A stretch of DNA of 64,000 nucleotides from G963665595 sp963665595 (GTDB taxonomy: Bacteria > Actinomycetota > Coriobacteriia > Coriobacteriales > CADBOM01), in assembly GCA_963665595.2 (NCBI GenBank), contig CAXXJK010000005.1, positions 558,001-622,000 on the forward strand, written 5' to 3'. Positions 26,236-35,088 of the stretch are shown here, piece by piece (the stretch's first letter is position 1; the number at the start of each line of letters is the position of its first letter). The notes below the pieces were generated by a model, which worked only from the letters and a program-made list of their open reading frames with translations, did no database searches and was not told the DNA's origin. The position numbers and the translations under genes are program-made.

Positions 26236-27282
26236 ATGCGAGCATTCGGTTATACACAGCTTTCGGCAGATCTCATGCAGCCAGACATCATGAACATGGT
26301 GTCGACTATACATGAGTACAAGGGAAAGCAGGAGCTCTATATCGAAGCTAGACCCGATGTTCTAGAAACGCTCTGCGAAGTCGCACGCATCCAGAGCATC
26401 GACGCGTCCAACCGTATAGAGGGCATATTCACCAGCGACAAGCGACTGAATGAGTTGATGAGCCAGAAGACAGAACCAAAGAACCGCAACGAGGCTGAGA
26501 TTGCAGGCTATCGCGATGTGCTGGCGACCATACATGACAGCTACGAATACATCGACATCAAACCTAGTGTTATCCTGCAACTCCACCGTGACCTGTACCG
26601 GCACACCGAATTGGCCTTCGGAGGGAGCTGGAAGGATACCGACAACGCCATAGTCGAGCTTGATGCGAAAGGTAATCGACGTGTCCGATTCAAACCGCTT
26701 TCCGCCATCGCCACACCCGATGCCGTCGAGAGACTTTGCGCCGCATACAACGACGCGATTGACGCAAGCGCATACGATTCCTTGCTTCTTGCTTGCGTCT
26801 TTACCTTCGATTTCGTCTGCATCCATCCGTTCGATGACGGTAACGGACGCATGAGTCGACTGCTCACGCTTCTCTTGCTGTGCCGCAGCGGATATCTGGT
26901 GGGTAAATACGTCAGTATCGAGATGGGCATCGAGCAGACCAAAGAGACGTATTGTGAGGCGCTGCAGGAGTGCTCGTCTGGTTGGAACGAAGGACAGAAC
27001 GTCTACGCGCCCTTCGTCCGTTATCTTCTGGGAGTTATACTGGCGGCCTATCGCGACTTCGAAGACCGCGTACAGGGTCTTGCCGTAGGCAGGCTGTCGA
27101 AGGCTGAACGGGTTGAGGCGCTGTTCGAACGAAAGGTTGGAAAGGTGACCAAAGCCGACATCCTGGCTGAATGTCCCGACATCTCGCAGACCACCGTTGA
27201 GCGCGTGCTGAAAGAGCTCCTCGACGCTGGGAAAATTTCAAAAGTTGGAAGCGGTCGCGCGACAGGGTATGTGCAGAAATAG
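26236..27282 (+). CDS. Fic-family protein with N-terminal inhibitory helix and winged helix
   Basis: A 348-residue protein. SNRIEGI near residue 60 is the inhibitory (S/T)xxxE(G/N) helix; IHPFDDGNGRMSRLLTL near residue 195 is the complete catalytic Fic motif. The last 70 residues form a winged helix (VTKADILAECPDISQTTVERV LKEL region). It should be able to AMPylate a target once inhibition is relieved. AAAGGAAG precedes the ATG. The palindromic operator directly upstream together with its own DNA-binding domain suggests autoregulation. It lies just outside the tRNA-borne element. Confidence 0.88.
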   Translation: MRAFGYTQLSADLMQPDIMNMVSTIHEYKGKQELYIEARPDVLETLCEVARIQSIDASNRIEGIFTSDKRLNELMSQKTEPKNRNEAEIAGYRDVLATIHDSYEYIDIKPSVILQLHRDLYRHTELAFGGSWKDTDNAIVELDAKGNRRVRFKPLSAIATPDAVERLCAAYNDAIDASAYDSLLLACVFTFDFVCIHPFDDGNGRMSRLLTLLLLCRSGYLVGKYVSIEMGIEQTKETYCEALQECSSGWNEGQNVYAPFVRYLLGVILAAYRDFEDRVQGLAVGRLSKAERVEALFERKVGKVTKADILAECPDISQTTVERVLKELLDAGKISKVGSGRATGYVQK

Positions 27283-27407
27283 GGCCTAGAAACCGGTTTC
27301 TGCCTACAAGCCCCGGTTTCAACATGCTCGTGTTTCAATGGTAAGCCCCAATTGCTTTCAAAAGTCGCGTCTCAAACGCAAAACAGGTCAGTCGCTTTTC
27401 GCTTCTG

Positions 27408-27466
27408 ACCTGTAGTTTCTTTGGTCGCGGGGACAGGATTTGAACCTATGACCTCCGGGTTATGAG
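27408..27466. repeat. attL: displaced 3' half of the tRNA-Met gene
   Basis: Identical over 59 bases to the right junction, covering the tRNA from the anticodon to the CCA end and about 14 bases beyond. Past 27466 the tRNA likeness stops. Confidence 0.92.
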
Positions 27467-27562
27467 GGATTAAAGACCACCGGAAACCAAGGGAAGCAAA
27501 ATGCGTTTGCGCAGGTAGATGGCCTAATCGTGTGAATGGGCGAGAAGGGGTAGGAAAGCGCC

Positions 27563-27583
27563 CACGCCACTGAGACGCCACTA
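27563..27583. repeat. Left arm-type site for the integrase
   Basis: CACGCCACTGAGACGCCACT and one further base; a copy with one mismatch lies at 42224-42244 in the same orientation. Each holds two GCCACT-like units. Placement inside both att repeats is what tyrosine recombinase arm sites show. Confidence 0.65.
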
Positions 27584-27671
27584 GATTCAATATGTAAGAA
27601 GAGACTAGAAAAACTTACTACTAAATGGCCCACAAGGTATGATTCGAACTACAGATTATTTATTGCAAATT

Positions 27672-29390
27672 TTAGTCTGTAAAGCACTGATCAACTATTT
27701 GGACAGAGAATTTTCTATATTGACTTGGACCATATGGGAAGCCGTCTCCCTCTGATGTATTCTTTTTGAAACTAATTTCCAATCTCTCTAATCGTTCCTT
27801 ATAGAAGTTAGTGTCATTTATGCCGAATCGAGGTAATGACTTTTGCAAAGCCATAATAAACCCGTTAATTGATGCTACAGATAGTACCTTTGAATCCTCG
27901 TCTTCCCAATCCGTTCTCCATATTTCATAAACAGTTTTGAAGAGAGTGTTGAGAACTTGTGCTGCAAAGGTAATGTAATTATTATAAGCATCTGCTGCTT
28001 CGACAGTTCCTTCATTTTCAGATGATAATAATTGTTTCTGCTCGTAATAATATACTAACGAATTCTCATCGTTTAAATCTTTTATTGAAACCAAATACCT
28101 AAGAGCAAAGCTAATAATTGTGACTGTCTTAATTGGCGCGTTGCTAACTGAAGATAATTGAAATTTATTATATAGCTTACTATGCTTGTCTGAGTTTAAC
28201 GCTATGAGAACTTGCCGCGCTATGGCAATCGAGTCATAGGAGTCTTGCCACATTTTTACATATTGAATGACTTCTGAAGAAGCTGGTCTTGCTTTCTGAT
28301 TAATATTAATGAACATTTCGCTTTCAAATACTGATCGATCTTTTGGGTTCATGTCTCTATCGAAAACAAAACCGGTAACTAGAAGATGTAATCTGTTTCG
28401 TAAGGGCTCAATCTCGTTTTCAAGTGTATCGTTACCTTCGAAGTGCGCATATATTCTATGCTGGCCATCAATAATGCCTATAGTATTGTATTCTTTGGGA
28501 ATACTCATTTTATATCCGCTGAAACTTCTTATATCTTCCAAGAGGCACTCGGTGCCCCTGTCATTGTAAAAACGCGTGCTTGAGGGTAGGCTGACGATAA
28601 TATTATTAACAAATGTGCTTCGTTTCTCTGCTAGAAACTTCCGAATTGTTTTTATTCTTTTTGCATCGAGCACGCGCTGATATACGTTTATATCCTCTCT
28701 CCAACTATCTTTTCTAAGCACATAGCCACATTCCAGCAAATCTTTAGCTTTCATCATGAATGACACAATTCTAATTCCGCTGGGTAAGCCCGCCGATTCT
28801 TCTGGCGATATTATAGCGGCGTCTATTTCTTGTGTATTGGAACTAGAAGAGATCAAACCAATATCGCTATGATTTAATCCAAGAAACCCAAATATTTCAT
28901 ATCGTGCAGATTTTTCGATTGCCTTGCTGGTTGACAAAAAGTAATTTAGCGTTTCGCTTGAAAAATTAATTAGCGGAGAATATAAATCTCTTTTGAAACT
29001 CACATCGTTTAAGTTTGGGCAAGAATAAAGGTGAAAGCATTTGTAGCTTGAATCAAGATAATGACAAAATTTAGAAAAAGAAGAAGAATAATCTCGACGA
29101 AGCCAGCTTAAAACTTCCGACAGATTGCTATTGATCTCATTGGCAAAATCTCTTTTTTTACGTAAATGGTCTTTTATGTCAGAGCTCTTTGCGGTGACGG
29201 TTTCTTCAATAAGTATAAGAATGTTTTGATAAAGAAACGTTGCGTCGATATCTCCAGTTTTTTGACCAAAAGTTTTTTCCACCTCATCAGTATGTAAATA
29301 TTCGAAGCCTGCTTTTTCAAAACAACTACGTATCTGTTTATGAAGTCTTATTTTTTCTTTTTCTTGAGGCGAAAGTTGCGTCACGACCAC
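27672..29390 (-). CDS. DGQHR-domain protein with nuclease-like N-terminus
   Basis: A 572-residue protein. Residues about 45-80 (TGDIDATFLYQNILILIEET, then KDHLRKK) have the strand pattern of a PD-(D/E)xK nuclease, although the usual ExK is EET here. IGIIDGQHRIYAH at about 305-315 is the DGQHR motif known from DndB and relatives, which control or take part in DNA modification. The start lies inside the end of the DNA methyltransferase gene (10-base overlap), so the two are translated together. Function is probably in a DNA modification or restriction system; whether it cuts DNA cannot be told from sequence. Confidence 0.78.
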   Translation of the reverse strand: MVVTQLSPQEKEKIRLHKQIRSCFEKAGFEYLHTDEVEKTFGQKTGDIDATFLYQNILILIEETVTAKSSDIKDHLRKKRDFANEINSNLSEVLSWLRRDYSSSFSKFCHYLDSSYKCFHLYSCPNLNDVSFKRDLYSPLINFSSETLNYFLSTSKAIEKSARYEIFGFLGLNHSDIGLISSSSNTQEIDAAIISPEESAGLPSGIRIVSFMMKAKDLLECGYVLRKDSWREDINVYQRVLDAKRIKTIRKFLAEKRSTFVNNIIVSLPSSTRFYNDRGTECLLEDIRSFSGYKMSIPKEYNTIGIIDGQHRIYAHFEGNDTLENEIEPLRNRLHLLVTGFVFDRDMNPKDRSVFESEMFININQKARPASSEVIQYVKMWQDSYDSIAIARQVLIALNSDKHSKLYNKFQLSSVSNAPIKTVTIISFALRYLVSIKDLNDENSLVYYYEQKQLLSSENEGTVEAADAYNNYITFAAQVLNTLFKTVYEIWRTDWEDEDSKVLSVASINGFIMALQKSLPRFGINDTNFYKERLERLEISFKKNTSEGDGFPYGPSQYRKFSVQIVDQCFTD

Positions 29391-30280
29391 TCCTTTGGTT
29401 TTTGGGCAACAGGATTCTTTCGATTTGGCTTTTCGACAGGAGCATCTGCGCGAAAAGCCAAATTGCCGTTAGAGGCATCAAATATGCGTTGTAGGGCAAT
29501 TTCTTGATAACTTAACATTATTTCGGCACCGGCAAATCTTCGACCCTCAATAATGGCAGCTGCGCCTGTTGTCCCAGATCCCATGAAAGGATCTAATATA
29601 AAGTCGCCTTTTTTCGTAAGCGCTTTGATTAAACGCTGTGGGACTGCTATGGGAAACTGACAGGGGTGTCCTGTTTTTTCAATATGATTTGCTTTTACGT
29701 TGGGTATATCCCAGACATCAGATGGATTTTTTCCTTTTGGATTACAACTATATTCGCCTTTTCGTGACCCTTTATAGTATTTCTTCCCTGGATATTTCTG
29801 CGGGATTCTAACGCTATCAAGATCAAACGAATAATCATCTCCTTTTGTATACCATAGAATAGTTTCATGTCTTCCGCTAAATCGTTTTTTAGCGTTGAGA
29901 CCATGTCCGAATGTCCATATAATACGATTTCGCAGTACCAAACCATTCGATACGGATTCATCTTCGTGGTTGGCGATCAGGTCATAGATTGTAAAATCCA
30001 AAGGAGTTATAACTCCATTTTTAATATGATAACCGACTTGCCAACAAAGGCTTGCTCCTGGCTTTAATACGCGAACCATTTCGGGCATTATTTGCTTATG
30101 GCTCTCTGTAAATGTATCTAAATTATCAGATGCTTTTTCATATGCTTTCCCCATGCAATAGGGGGGTGATGTAACGATCAGGTCAACTGATTCGTCGGGT
30201 ATCCTAGATAAAAGAGAAGCACAATCTCCGTGAAAAACAGTACACTCGTTATCAGGAGAAAAGGAAGTAGATATTTTCAT
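29381..30280 (-). CDS. DNA methyltransferase, beta class (TSPPY)
   Basis: A 299-residue protein with catalytic motif TSPPY at 37-41 and SAM motif DPFMGSGTTGAAAI near residue 235, the order of beta-class N4-cytosine/N6-adenine methyltransferases. A Ser before PPY is more usual for N4-cytosine enzymes. QFPIAVPQRLIKALTKKGD is also typical. Recognition site unknown. It overlaps the DGQHR gene by 10 bases and is divergent from the Mrr-N gene across 211 bases. Confidence 0.9.
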   Translation of the reverse strand: MKISTSFSPDNECTVFHGDCASLLSRIPDESVDLIVTSPPYCMGKAYEKASDNLDTFTESHKQIMPEMVRVLKPGASLCWQVGYHIKNGVITPLDFTIYDLIANHEDESVSNGLVLRNRIIWTFGHGLNAKKRFSGRHETILWYTKGDDYSFDLDSVRIPQKYPGKKYYKGSRKGEYSCNPKGKNPSDVWDIPNVKANHIEKTGHPCQFPIAVPQRLIKALTKKGDFILDPFMGSGTTGAAAIIEGRRFAGAEIMLSYQEIALQRIFDASNGNLAFRADAPVEKPNRKNPVAQKPKEWS

Positions 30281-30491
30281 ACAAATTCGAGCTCTCTTTC
30301 TCTTTTTCTCGATTGTAGCACCTTCTTTTTTTATGTCTACTTTTTAATACTAATTGCTTAACTCGCGTAATTCTTTCTATTCATTTTCGATCATCTTAAT
30401 ATCAGTTCAATTATGCGTAGCTAGACAATGCAGGTTTTCGCTAATTTGGTACAATCATCTAGTGATGATTAGCTGCGGAGAAGGGATTGTT

Positions 30492-30731
30492 ATGAGAAAA
30501 GAAGAGCTTCCGGACTATCTTTTTAAAACCATTGAATATATGGGAGGAAAAGGAAATATTGTTGAGATATGCAGATGTTTTTGGAGCCTTTATGAAGGCG
30601 ATATAAAGCCATCTGAGGATTTATTCTACACTTGGCAATATGATATAAGATGGGCGGCCACCGAACTCAGGAAAACTAATCGAATGAAGGGCGTGGACAT
30701 TAGCCCTCGGGGCATTTGGGAAATAAAATAG
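30492..30731 (+). CDS. Stand-alone Mrr N-terminal-type winged-helix protein
   Basis: A 79-residue protein (MRKEELPDYLFKTIEYMGGK, GNIVEIC..., ending RGIWEIK). The pattern, especially IRWAATELRKT and the closing RGIWEI, is that of the winged-helix domain normally found at the N-terminus of Mrr restriction proteins; no nuclease domain follows. ATG 30492 has GGAGAAGGGA upstream; the frame continues back to 30354 without a start site. It is divergent from the methyltransferase, so it may be a controller or a separate recognition subunit. Confidence 0.7.
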   Translation: MRKEELPDYLFKTIEYMGGKGNIVEICRCFWSLYEGDIKPSEDLFYTWQYDIRWAATELRKTNRMKGVDISPRGIWEIK

Positions 30732-31103
30732 GGCAGTGCCATAAATAATAGTACTTATTATTCTTAATAAGCAAATCGGACTAATTCGTTTGCTTGCCGG
30801 TAAATCAGCAATATTTTCAAGATTTTCCAGACCATGCGCTGACCTAGCGCGGGAAAAGAGATGGCAAAATCCCGCCGATAGATACCCATACATTTCTTAG
30901 ATTCACGTTTTTGGTCTTAGTTTTTGTCATCGGTTCTGTTTTCTTAAGTTTTGGTCTTTCAAATTATTAAGTGTTTGCTTGGGCTTTTACGAAAGTTTTT
31001 AGAAGATCTGCTGCATCTGACACTATTCCCCTCTATTCCGAAGTTATAGGCCCGTATTTGAGCTCATGCTCGCGATATTCATTCGGATAGTTTTGCTTTA
31101 ATT
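30732..31103. other. Gene-poor A+T-rich stretch left of the IS21 insertion
   Basis: No convincing long gene. On the minus strand, directly after the stop of the interrupted small gene, GAGGGG precedes GTG 31023 and an 18-codon frame (VSDAADLLKTFVKAQANT) ending at 30967; it may be the start of a truncated next gene. T-rich tracts on the plus strand follow. Confidence 0.35.
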
Positions 31104-31110
31104 GTTTGGC
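31104..31110. repeat. IS21 target duplication, left
   Basis: GTTTGGC, repeated exactly at 33543-33549 on the other side of the element. Confidence 0.85.
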
Positions 31111-31186
31111 TGTATGTAGTCAAGTAAAAGTCGACACTTTCTGCTGTCGATTTCCGACACAATATGCGTCTTGCTGACCCCTCTTT

Positions 31187-31951
31187 TTATTCCTTCGTTT
31201 TTCCTAACATCAACGCGGCATCCATGCGCCTGCTGGTACCATTAAACTCGACAAGCCTTCCATGATGCACGATTCGATCAATCAGAGCTGCGGCTAGTTT
31301 GTCGTCACCAAACACCGTACCCCACTTCGAGAATTCAATGTTTGTTGTAATCACTAGGCTACGCTTTTCATAGCAATCGGCCATCACTTGAAATAACAGA
31401 CGCGCGCCCTCAATATCTAAGGGAACGTAGCCCAGTTCATCGATGATAAGTAAGTCAGAGCGGGCAATATCCTTCATCAGCGTTTCTAGGGTATGATCAC
31501 GGTTGGCCCTGACTAAAGCTAAAACCAACTCTGCGGCTGTAAAAAATCGAGTCATTCTGGCCTGTTGAACACAAGCAATGCCAATGGCGATAGCCAGATG
31601 TGTCTTGCCGCGTCCTGTCTTGCCATGAAAAACAAAGTCTTGCAAATGATCGATAAACCCCAATGACATCAACGCATGAGAATCATAGCCTTCCGGAAAC
31701 GATACTTGAGAGAAATCGTAATCCTTAAATGATTTGATGACTGGGAACCTTGCCTTGCGCATAAGTCGCTCTCGCTTATGACGTTCCCTTGTATGCATTT
31801 CGTCGGTGAGTAAATCCATAACGGCACGTACTTGCCCCGCGGTTGCGTCTTCGATAAAACTCTCGATCACCTCCTTGGACAGGTAGACGCCACGTGCAAG
31901 CGTTCTAAATAAATCGATTTCCTCTGCTTTGAGATAGGCCACACTGATCAC
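31187..31951 (-). CDS. istB: IS21-family helper ATPase IstB
   Basis: A 254-residue AAA+ protein of the DnaC-like type: Walker A FHGKTGRGKTHLAIAIG near residue 115, Walker B LLIIDELGYVPLD near 170. IstB assembles on target DNA and promotes transposition by IstA. Its start overlaps the istA stop (ATGA), the usual coupling. Confidence 0.95.
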   Translation of the reverse strand: MISVAYLKAEEIDLFRTLARGVYLSKEVIESFIEDATAGQVRAVMDLLTDEMHTRERHKRERLMRKARFPVIKSFKDYDFSQVSFPEGYDSHALMSLGFIDHLQDFVFHGKTGRGKTHLAIAIGIACVQQARMTRFFTAAELVLALVRANRDHTLETLMKDIARSDLLIIDELGYVPLDIEGARLLFQVMADCYEKRSLVITTNIEFSKWGTVFGDDKLAAALIDRIVHHGRLVEFNGTSRRMDAALMLGKTKE

Positions 31952-33411
31952 GCTCTCAGCTGTAGCGCATGGTCATATTCGGCAAGGTTTACCGGTTCAT
32001 CATAATCTATGTGGATATTTCCAGATGCTATTCGCGCTGCTCCAATCGACACACTCGCCTCATCAAGACGGCCAGTCGCGGCAAACGCCATCTCAACTGC
32101 CTGTTTGGTTGCGGCCCAGCCAGTTTTTGCTGATTCATCACGCATCATTCGTAACTCAGCGCGCAGATCTGGCTCTGTGAGCGCATCCATATGAGCCCGC
32201 AGATCCTCGGATAAAGCTGCCCGGACCTGCGAGTTCCTCCAAGCTTTGGCTCTCGTGCACAAAAGAGGCAGTTGCGATGCCGGATCGCTAGTATCGGTTG
32301 GTGCATTTCCATAAGCGCGTATATGCTTGCAAATGAAGGTTCCTGCCGTATCGTAGATCTCAATCTTTAGCGCACCGATGGCAGCGATTACCTCACACTC
32401 AGCATATCGCGGGCTTGTAGAGTAGTGATGTGGCCCGTTGATCGCCACTTTACCCTGTTTGTTAGTTTTAGGGCGCTCATAGCGAACTATCGCAAACGGT
32501 TTTTCCGGTAGTCCGTATGAAGCCAGACGATCCTCCATAAACAATTGATTTTCAGGCTCGGCTTTTAGCCAATGGGTTTTCATCGAGTGCTCCATACAGC
32601 ATTCCAACAAACGTTTGTTAAAAGCTGCCATATCAGTAACATAGGGTACCGGAACGAACAAGGACCGGCGAAGCGCTCCAACTTTGTTCTCGACATTGCC
32701 TTTTTCATGTCCAGCATTTGGGTTGCAAAACGAAAACCCAAAGCCATAGTGGGCCGCAAATGCCCCAAACATTTTAGTGGTATGAACCTCTTTGCAGACT
32801 CTCCGACCAATACCGGTTGCGTTATCGAATACGATTCGCCTGGGAACACCACCGATATGTTCAAATATGCGTTTTAGCGCCTCGCAAACACATTCGGCAT
32901 TCTCACCGGGAAAAACTTGCGCGAAACCTACATTGGAAAACGGGAAAGACAGGACAAAGTAGCTGAGGCGCATGCGAGTTCCACGTATATAGAAATCTGC
33001 TTCGCCAAAATCGGCTTGAGCTTCGCTTGGTGCCCACTGCAAGTCCAGATACTGTTCTTTTGTTCCCTTTCGCGCATCTTTAATCGTTCGGACGTAGCGA
33101 CTAACGGTGGTTTCAGATACGTCAAGTCCCTCTTCAAATATCAGTCGTTGCCAGATTCGGCGTGCCGTGTGACGCTGTTTTCGCCACTCATGTTCGTCTT
33201 CATCAATCCATTGATTGATGAGGTTCTTATATGGATCGAGCTTCGATGGACGAGGTTCAAAATCAACTGGCATCTTCGGTGAGAAGTCATCTTTCGCAAG
33301 ATATTTGTAGACGGTATCTCGACAGACACCTGTATTTCTGGCAATGTTGACGATGCTGTCACCTTCTCGCCTCATCTGCCGTATAGAATTAATAGTGGAC
33401 ATGCTGATCAT
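31948..33411 (-). CDS. istA: IS21-family transposase IstA
   Basis: A 487-residue transposase: N-terminal helix-turn-helix (GDSIVNIARNTGVCRDTVYK), then an RNase H-like DDE core with QADFGEADF, IVFDNATGIG and GHEKGNVENKVG carrying the acidic residues, and a C-terminal beta-barrel region. It starts at ATG 33411. Full length, so the element is probably active or recently so. Confidence 0.95.
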   Translation of the reverse strand: MISMSTINSIRQMRREGDSIVNIARNTGVCRDTVYKYLAKDDFSPKMPVDFEPRPSKLDPYKNLINQWIDEDEHEWRKQRHTARRIWQRLIFEEGLDVSETTVSRYVRTIKDARKGTKEQYLDLQWAPSEAQADFGEADFYIRGTRMRLSYFVLSFPFSNVGFAQVFPGENAECVCEALKRIFEHIGGVPRRIVFDNATGIGRRVCKEVHTTKMFGAFAAHYGFGFSFCNPNAGHEKGNVENKVGALRRSLFVPVPYVTDMAAFNKRLLECCMEHSMKTHWLKAEPENQLFMEDRLASYGLPEKPFAIVRYERPKTNKQGKVAINGPHHYSTSPRYAECEVIAAIGALKIEIYDTAGTFICKHIRAYGNAPTDTSDPASQLPLLCTRAKAWRNSQVRAALSEDLRAHMDALTEPDLRAELRMMRDESAKTGWAATKQAVEMAFAATGRLDEASVSIGAARIASGNIHIDYDEPVNLAEYDHALQLRA

Positions 33412-33542
33412 TGTTCCTTCCTACCTTCCTGATTGAAACTAAGCACAACCAGAATAGGTGTTGTTGGATGGGTCAGCATGTTCTTGCATATTATGTCGAA
33501 AACCTACTGAAGATTATGTCGGCTTCTAGACTACCAAACACA

Positions 33543-33549
33543 GTTTGGC
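33543..33549. repeat. IS21 target duplication, right
   Basis: GTTTGGC, identical to 31104-31110. Confidence 0.85.
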
Positions 33550-33855
33550 ATAAAAAGGATCATGGTTCTCTACGGCAAGACGATAGGAAGATTCGCGCTG
33601 TTCTTTGAAGTGTCACTCTCTTTCTTCCGATGCTTCAGGCTGATTCGTAGCGGTCATGCGCTCTCTATACCACGCCTGTTCTTGCTCTCGAGAGGCTATG
33701 CTATCCATTTATCATCATCACCTTCAACACTCTTATGGCATACACCGTAAGCTTTCTCTGACAGTGAGTCGGCACTATTTAAGATCCTGTTTTGTTGTCG
33801 ACTAAACAGCGCATTATAGGATATCACTGCAAGGGAGAGCGAGACCACGGGGCGC

Positions 33856-34965
33856 TTAGTATGCGGTGATCAATCGGACAATCTTTTCTCGAGGTTTGTA
33901 TTCAAAAGAAGCGAGGAGACGAAATCGGTTTCCTGTTCGTTGAAATTCCAGTATTGTGTTGAACGAAGCTGTATCATGTTCTTCATCCCAAGTGAGGTGA
34001 AATAAATAATTTGATCGAAGTCTCTCTCGGATGACATTCTGTAATTCTGAAATACTTAAGTCACTGAATCCTGCTTTTTTCAGAGTGTTTGATTTTTTCT
34101 CTAATAAATAGTCAAATTTATTTGGATCCACGACGACTTGATAACCATCAAAGCTTGAAGGCTCTAGTGAAATTGAATTCAATGAGATTTCATTGTCAGA
34201 CTCAAGTCCCGTGTATACTGCCCTCTCGATTTTGTATGAGAGCAAAACATCAAACATCGTTGAGGGGACACTTCGAATTAAAAACCCATGCTCCTCGAAA
34301 GGATACAGTTTAGTGTTCTGATTGATTTCTTCGTCGAGATCATCTTCATGCGGTTCGATGATTATTGATTTGAATTTAATATATGAATTGCATAATATAA
34401 AAGAAAGATAAGTTTTCATTGGCGAACTATAAGTACAGTCTAGATAACCAATGTAAGGCTGGTACTTCTTCAAAGAGCAGTCGAGCTTTTCGAGCATTGT
34501 GGGCGAAAGATTATTAATATATACGGCGTGATATCTCGTCGCAGATTCATCGATTAATATTTGATCACGGGGTTTATTAAGTGATGATAGTAGTTTTGAT
34601 CGGAGCTCTCTTTTTCCGAGAGTTCCTCCTGAAAGATCTCCCACAAGAACACTGTGATTGGACTCAGCATGGAATAAGGGCAATATTTCGTTCTGTATTT
34701 CATATCCGTAAAATGGGTTATCAATCATTGCGGTGTCAAAAATAAATGCGCTCTCTTTCCTTTTTATAGTTGGCGTAAGAGCTGATTTGAGATCTCTGTA
34801 ACTGATTCCTTTTTTGTCGAGAAGTTGCGTCGTTTGATCGAAAAGATCGTCTAATTCAAAACGTATGTCATCAGGGGATAGATTAAAAAGGTTTTTCTCG
34901 ACTTCAAACATTAAGTAATCTCTGGCATTGATGGTATGAATTTCACGTTTCACGATCTCCCCCAA
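33856..34965 (-). CDS. Unrecognised 369-residue protein in the element cargo
   Basis: A clean frame beginning GTG-free at ATG 34965 (MGEIVKREIHTINARDYLMF). No signal peptide, membrane segment or zinc site. It is acidic and strand-rich in the middle, with HSVLVGDLSGGTLGKRELR and IKFKSIIIEPHEDDLDEEIN standing out; no nucleotide-binding motif is certain. Base composition is lower in G+C than the core genes, as for the MTase/DGQHR pair. It is a single gene between the IS21 element and a divergent regulator-like small gene. Cargo position suggests defence or toxin function, but nothing in the sequence proves it. Confidence 0.7.
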   Translation of the reverse strand: MGEIVKREIHTINARDYLMFEVEKNLFNLSPDDIRFELDDLFDQTTQLLDKKGISYRDLKSALTPTIKRKESAFIFDTAMIDNPFYGYEIQNEILPLFHAESNHSVLVGDLSGGTLGKRELRSKLLSSLNKPRDQILIDESATRYHAVYINNLSPTMLEKLDCSLKKYQPYIGYLDCTYSSPMKTYLSFILCNSYIKFKSIIIEPHEDDLDEEINQNTKLYPFEEHGFLIRSVPSTMFDVLLSYKIERAVYTGLESDNEISLNSISLEPSSFDGYQVVVDPNKFDYLLEKKSNTLKKAGFSDLSISELQNVIRERLRSNYLFHLTWDEEHDTASFNTILEFQRTGNRFRLLASFEYKPREKIVRLITAY

Positions 34966-35039
34966 TCAAAAATGTAAACTTACTAACTAGATGAAATACT
35001 ACAAGTGGAAATACTGTTACGCAATAAACGGCCTACTCC

Positions 35040-35068
35040 TTGACTATATAACATCTATATAGTAATCT
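35040..35068 (+). promoter_or_regulatory. Promoter of the 56-residue RHH-like gene
   Basis: TTGACT at 35040-35045 and TAATCT at 35063-35068 with a 17-base spacer that contains TATATA repeats around a dyad. The gene's ribosome site follows directly. Confidence 0.55.
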
Positions 35069-35088
35069 GTCATGCAGGAGGTGAAGAT

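Larger units (their letters stand above)
31111..33542. mobile_element. Complete IS21-family insertion sequence, 2,432 bp
   Basis: Ends begin TGT and finish ACA. The two termini match as inverted repeats over about 75 bases, with repeated CGACA units and the shared inner block TGCTGACCC. A 7-bp duplication, GTTTGGC, flanks it exactly. It carries istA and istB, both intact. Confidence 0.92.
31033..33708 (-). pseudogene. Small gene split by the IS21 element
   Basis: Joining 33708-33550 to 31110-31033 on the minus strand (removing the IS and one copy of the 7-bp duplication) gives an uninterrupted phase of 79 codons: MDSIASREQEQAWYRERMTA..., a TGA as codon 32 (33613-33615), then HFKEQRESSYRLAVENHDPF ... 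ELKYGPITSE. GAAGGTGAT precedes the ATG. The frame is acidic and helical, unknown to me. It is broken both by the insertion and by the in-frame TGA. Confidence 0.5.

Noticed and set aside
30621..30893. 90-codon minus-strand frame opposite the Mrr-N gene
   Set aside because: It overlaps the Mrr-N gene antisense and its text looks like non-coding translation.
33613..33615. Selenocysteine at the TGA of the IS-split gene
   Set aside because: The context is a plain acidic helical protein with no redox motif; ordinary decay or two short ORFs explain it better.
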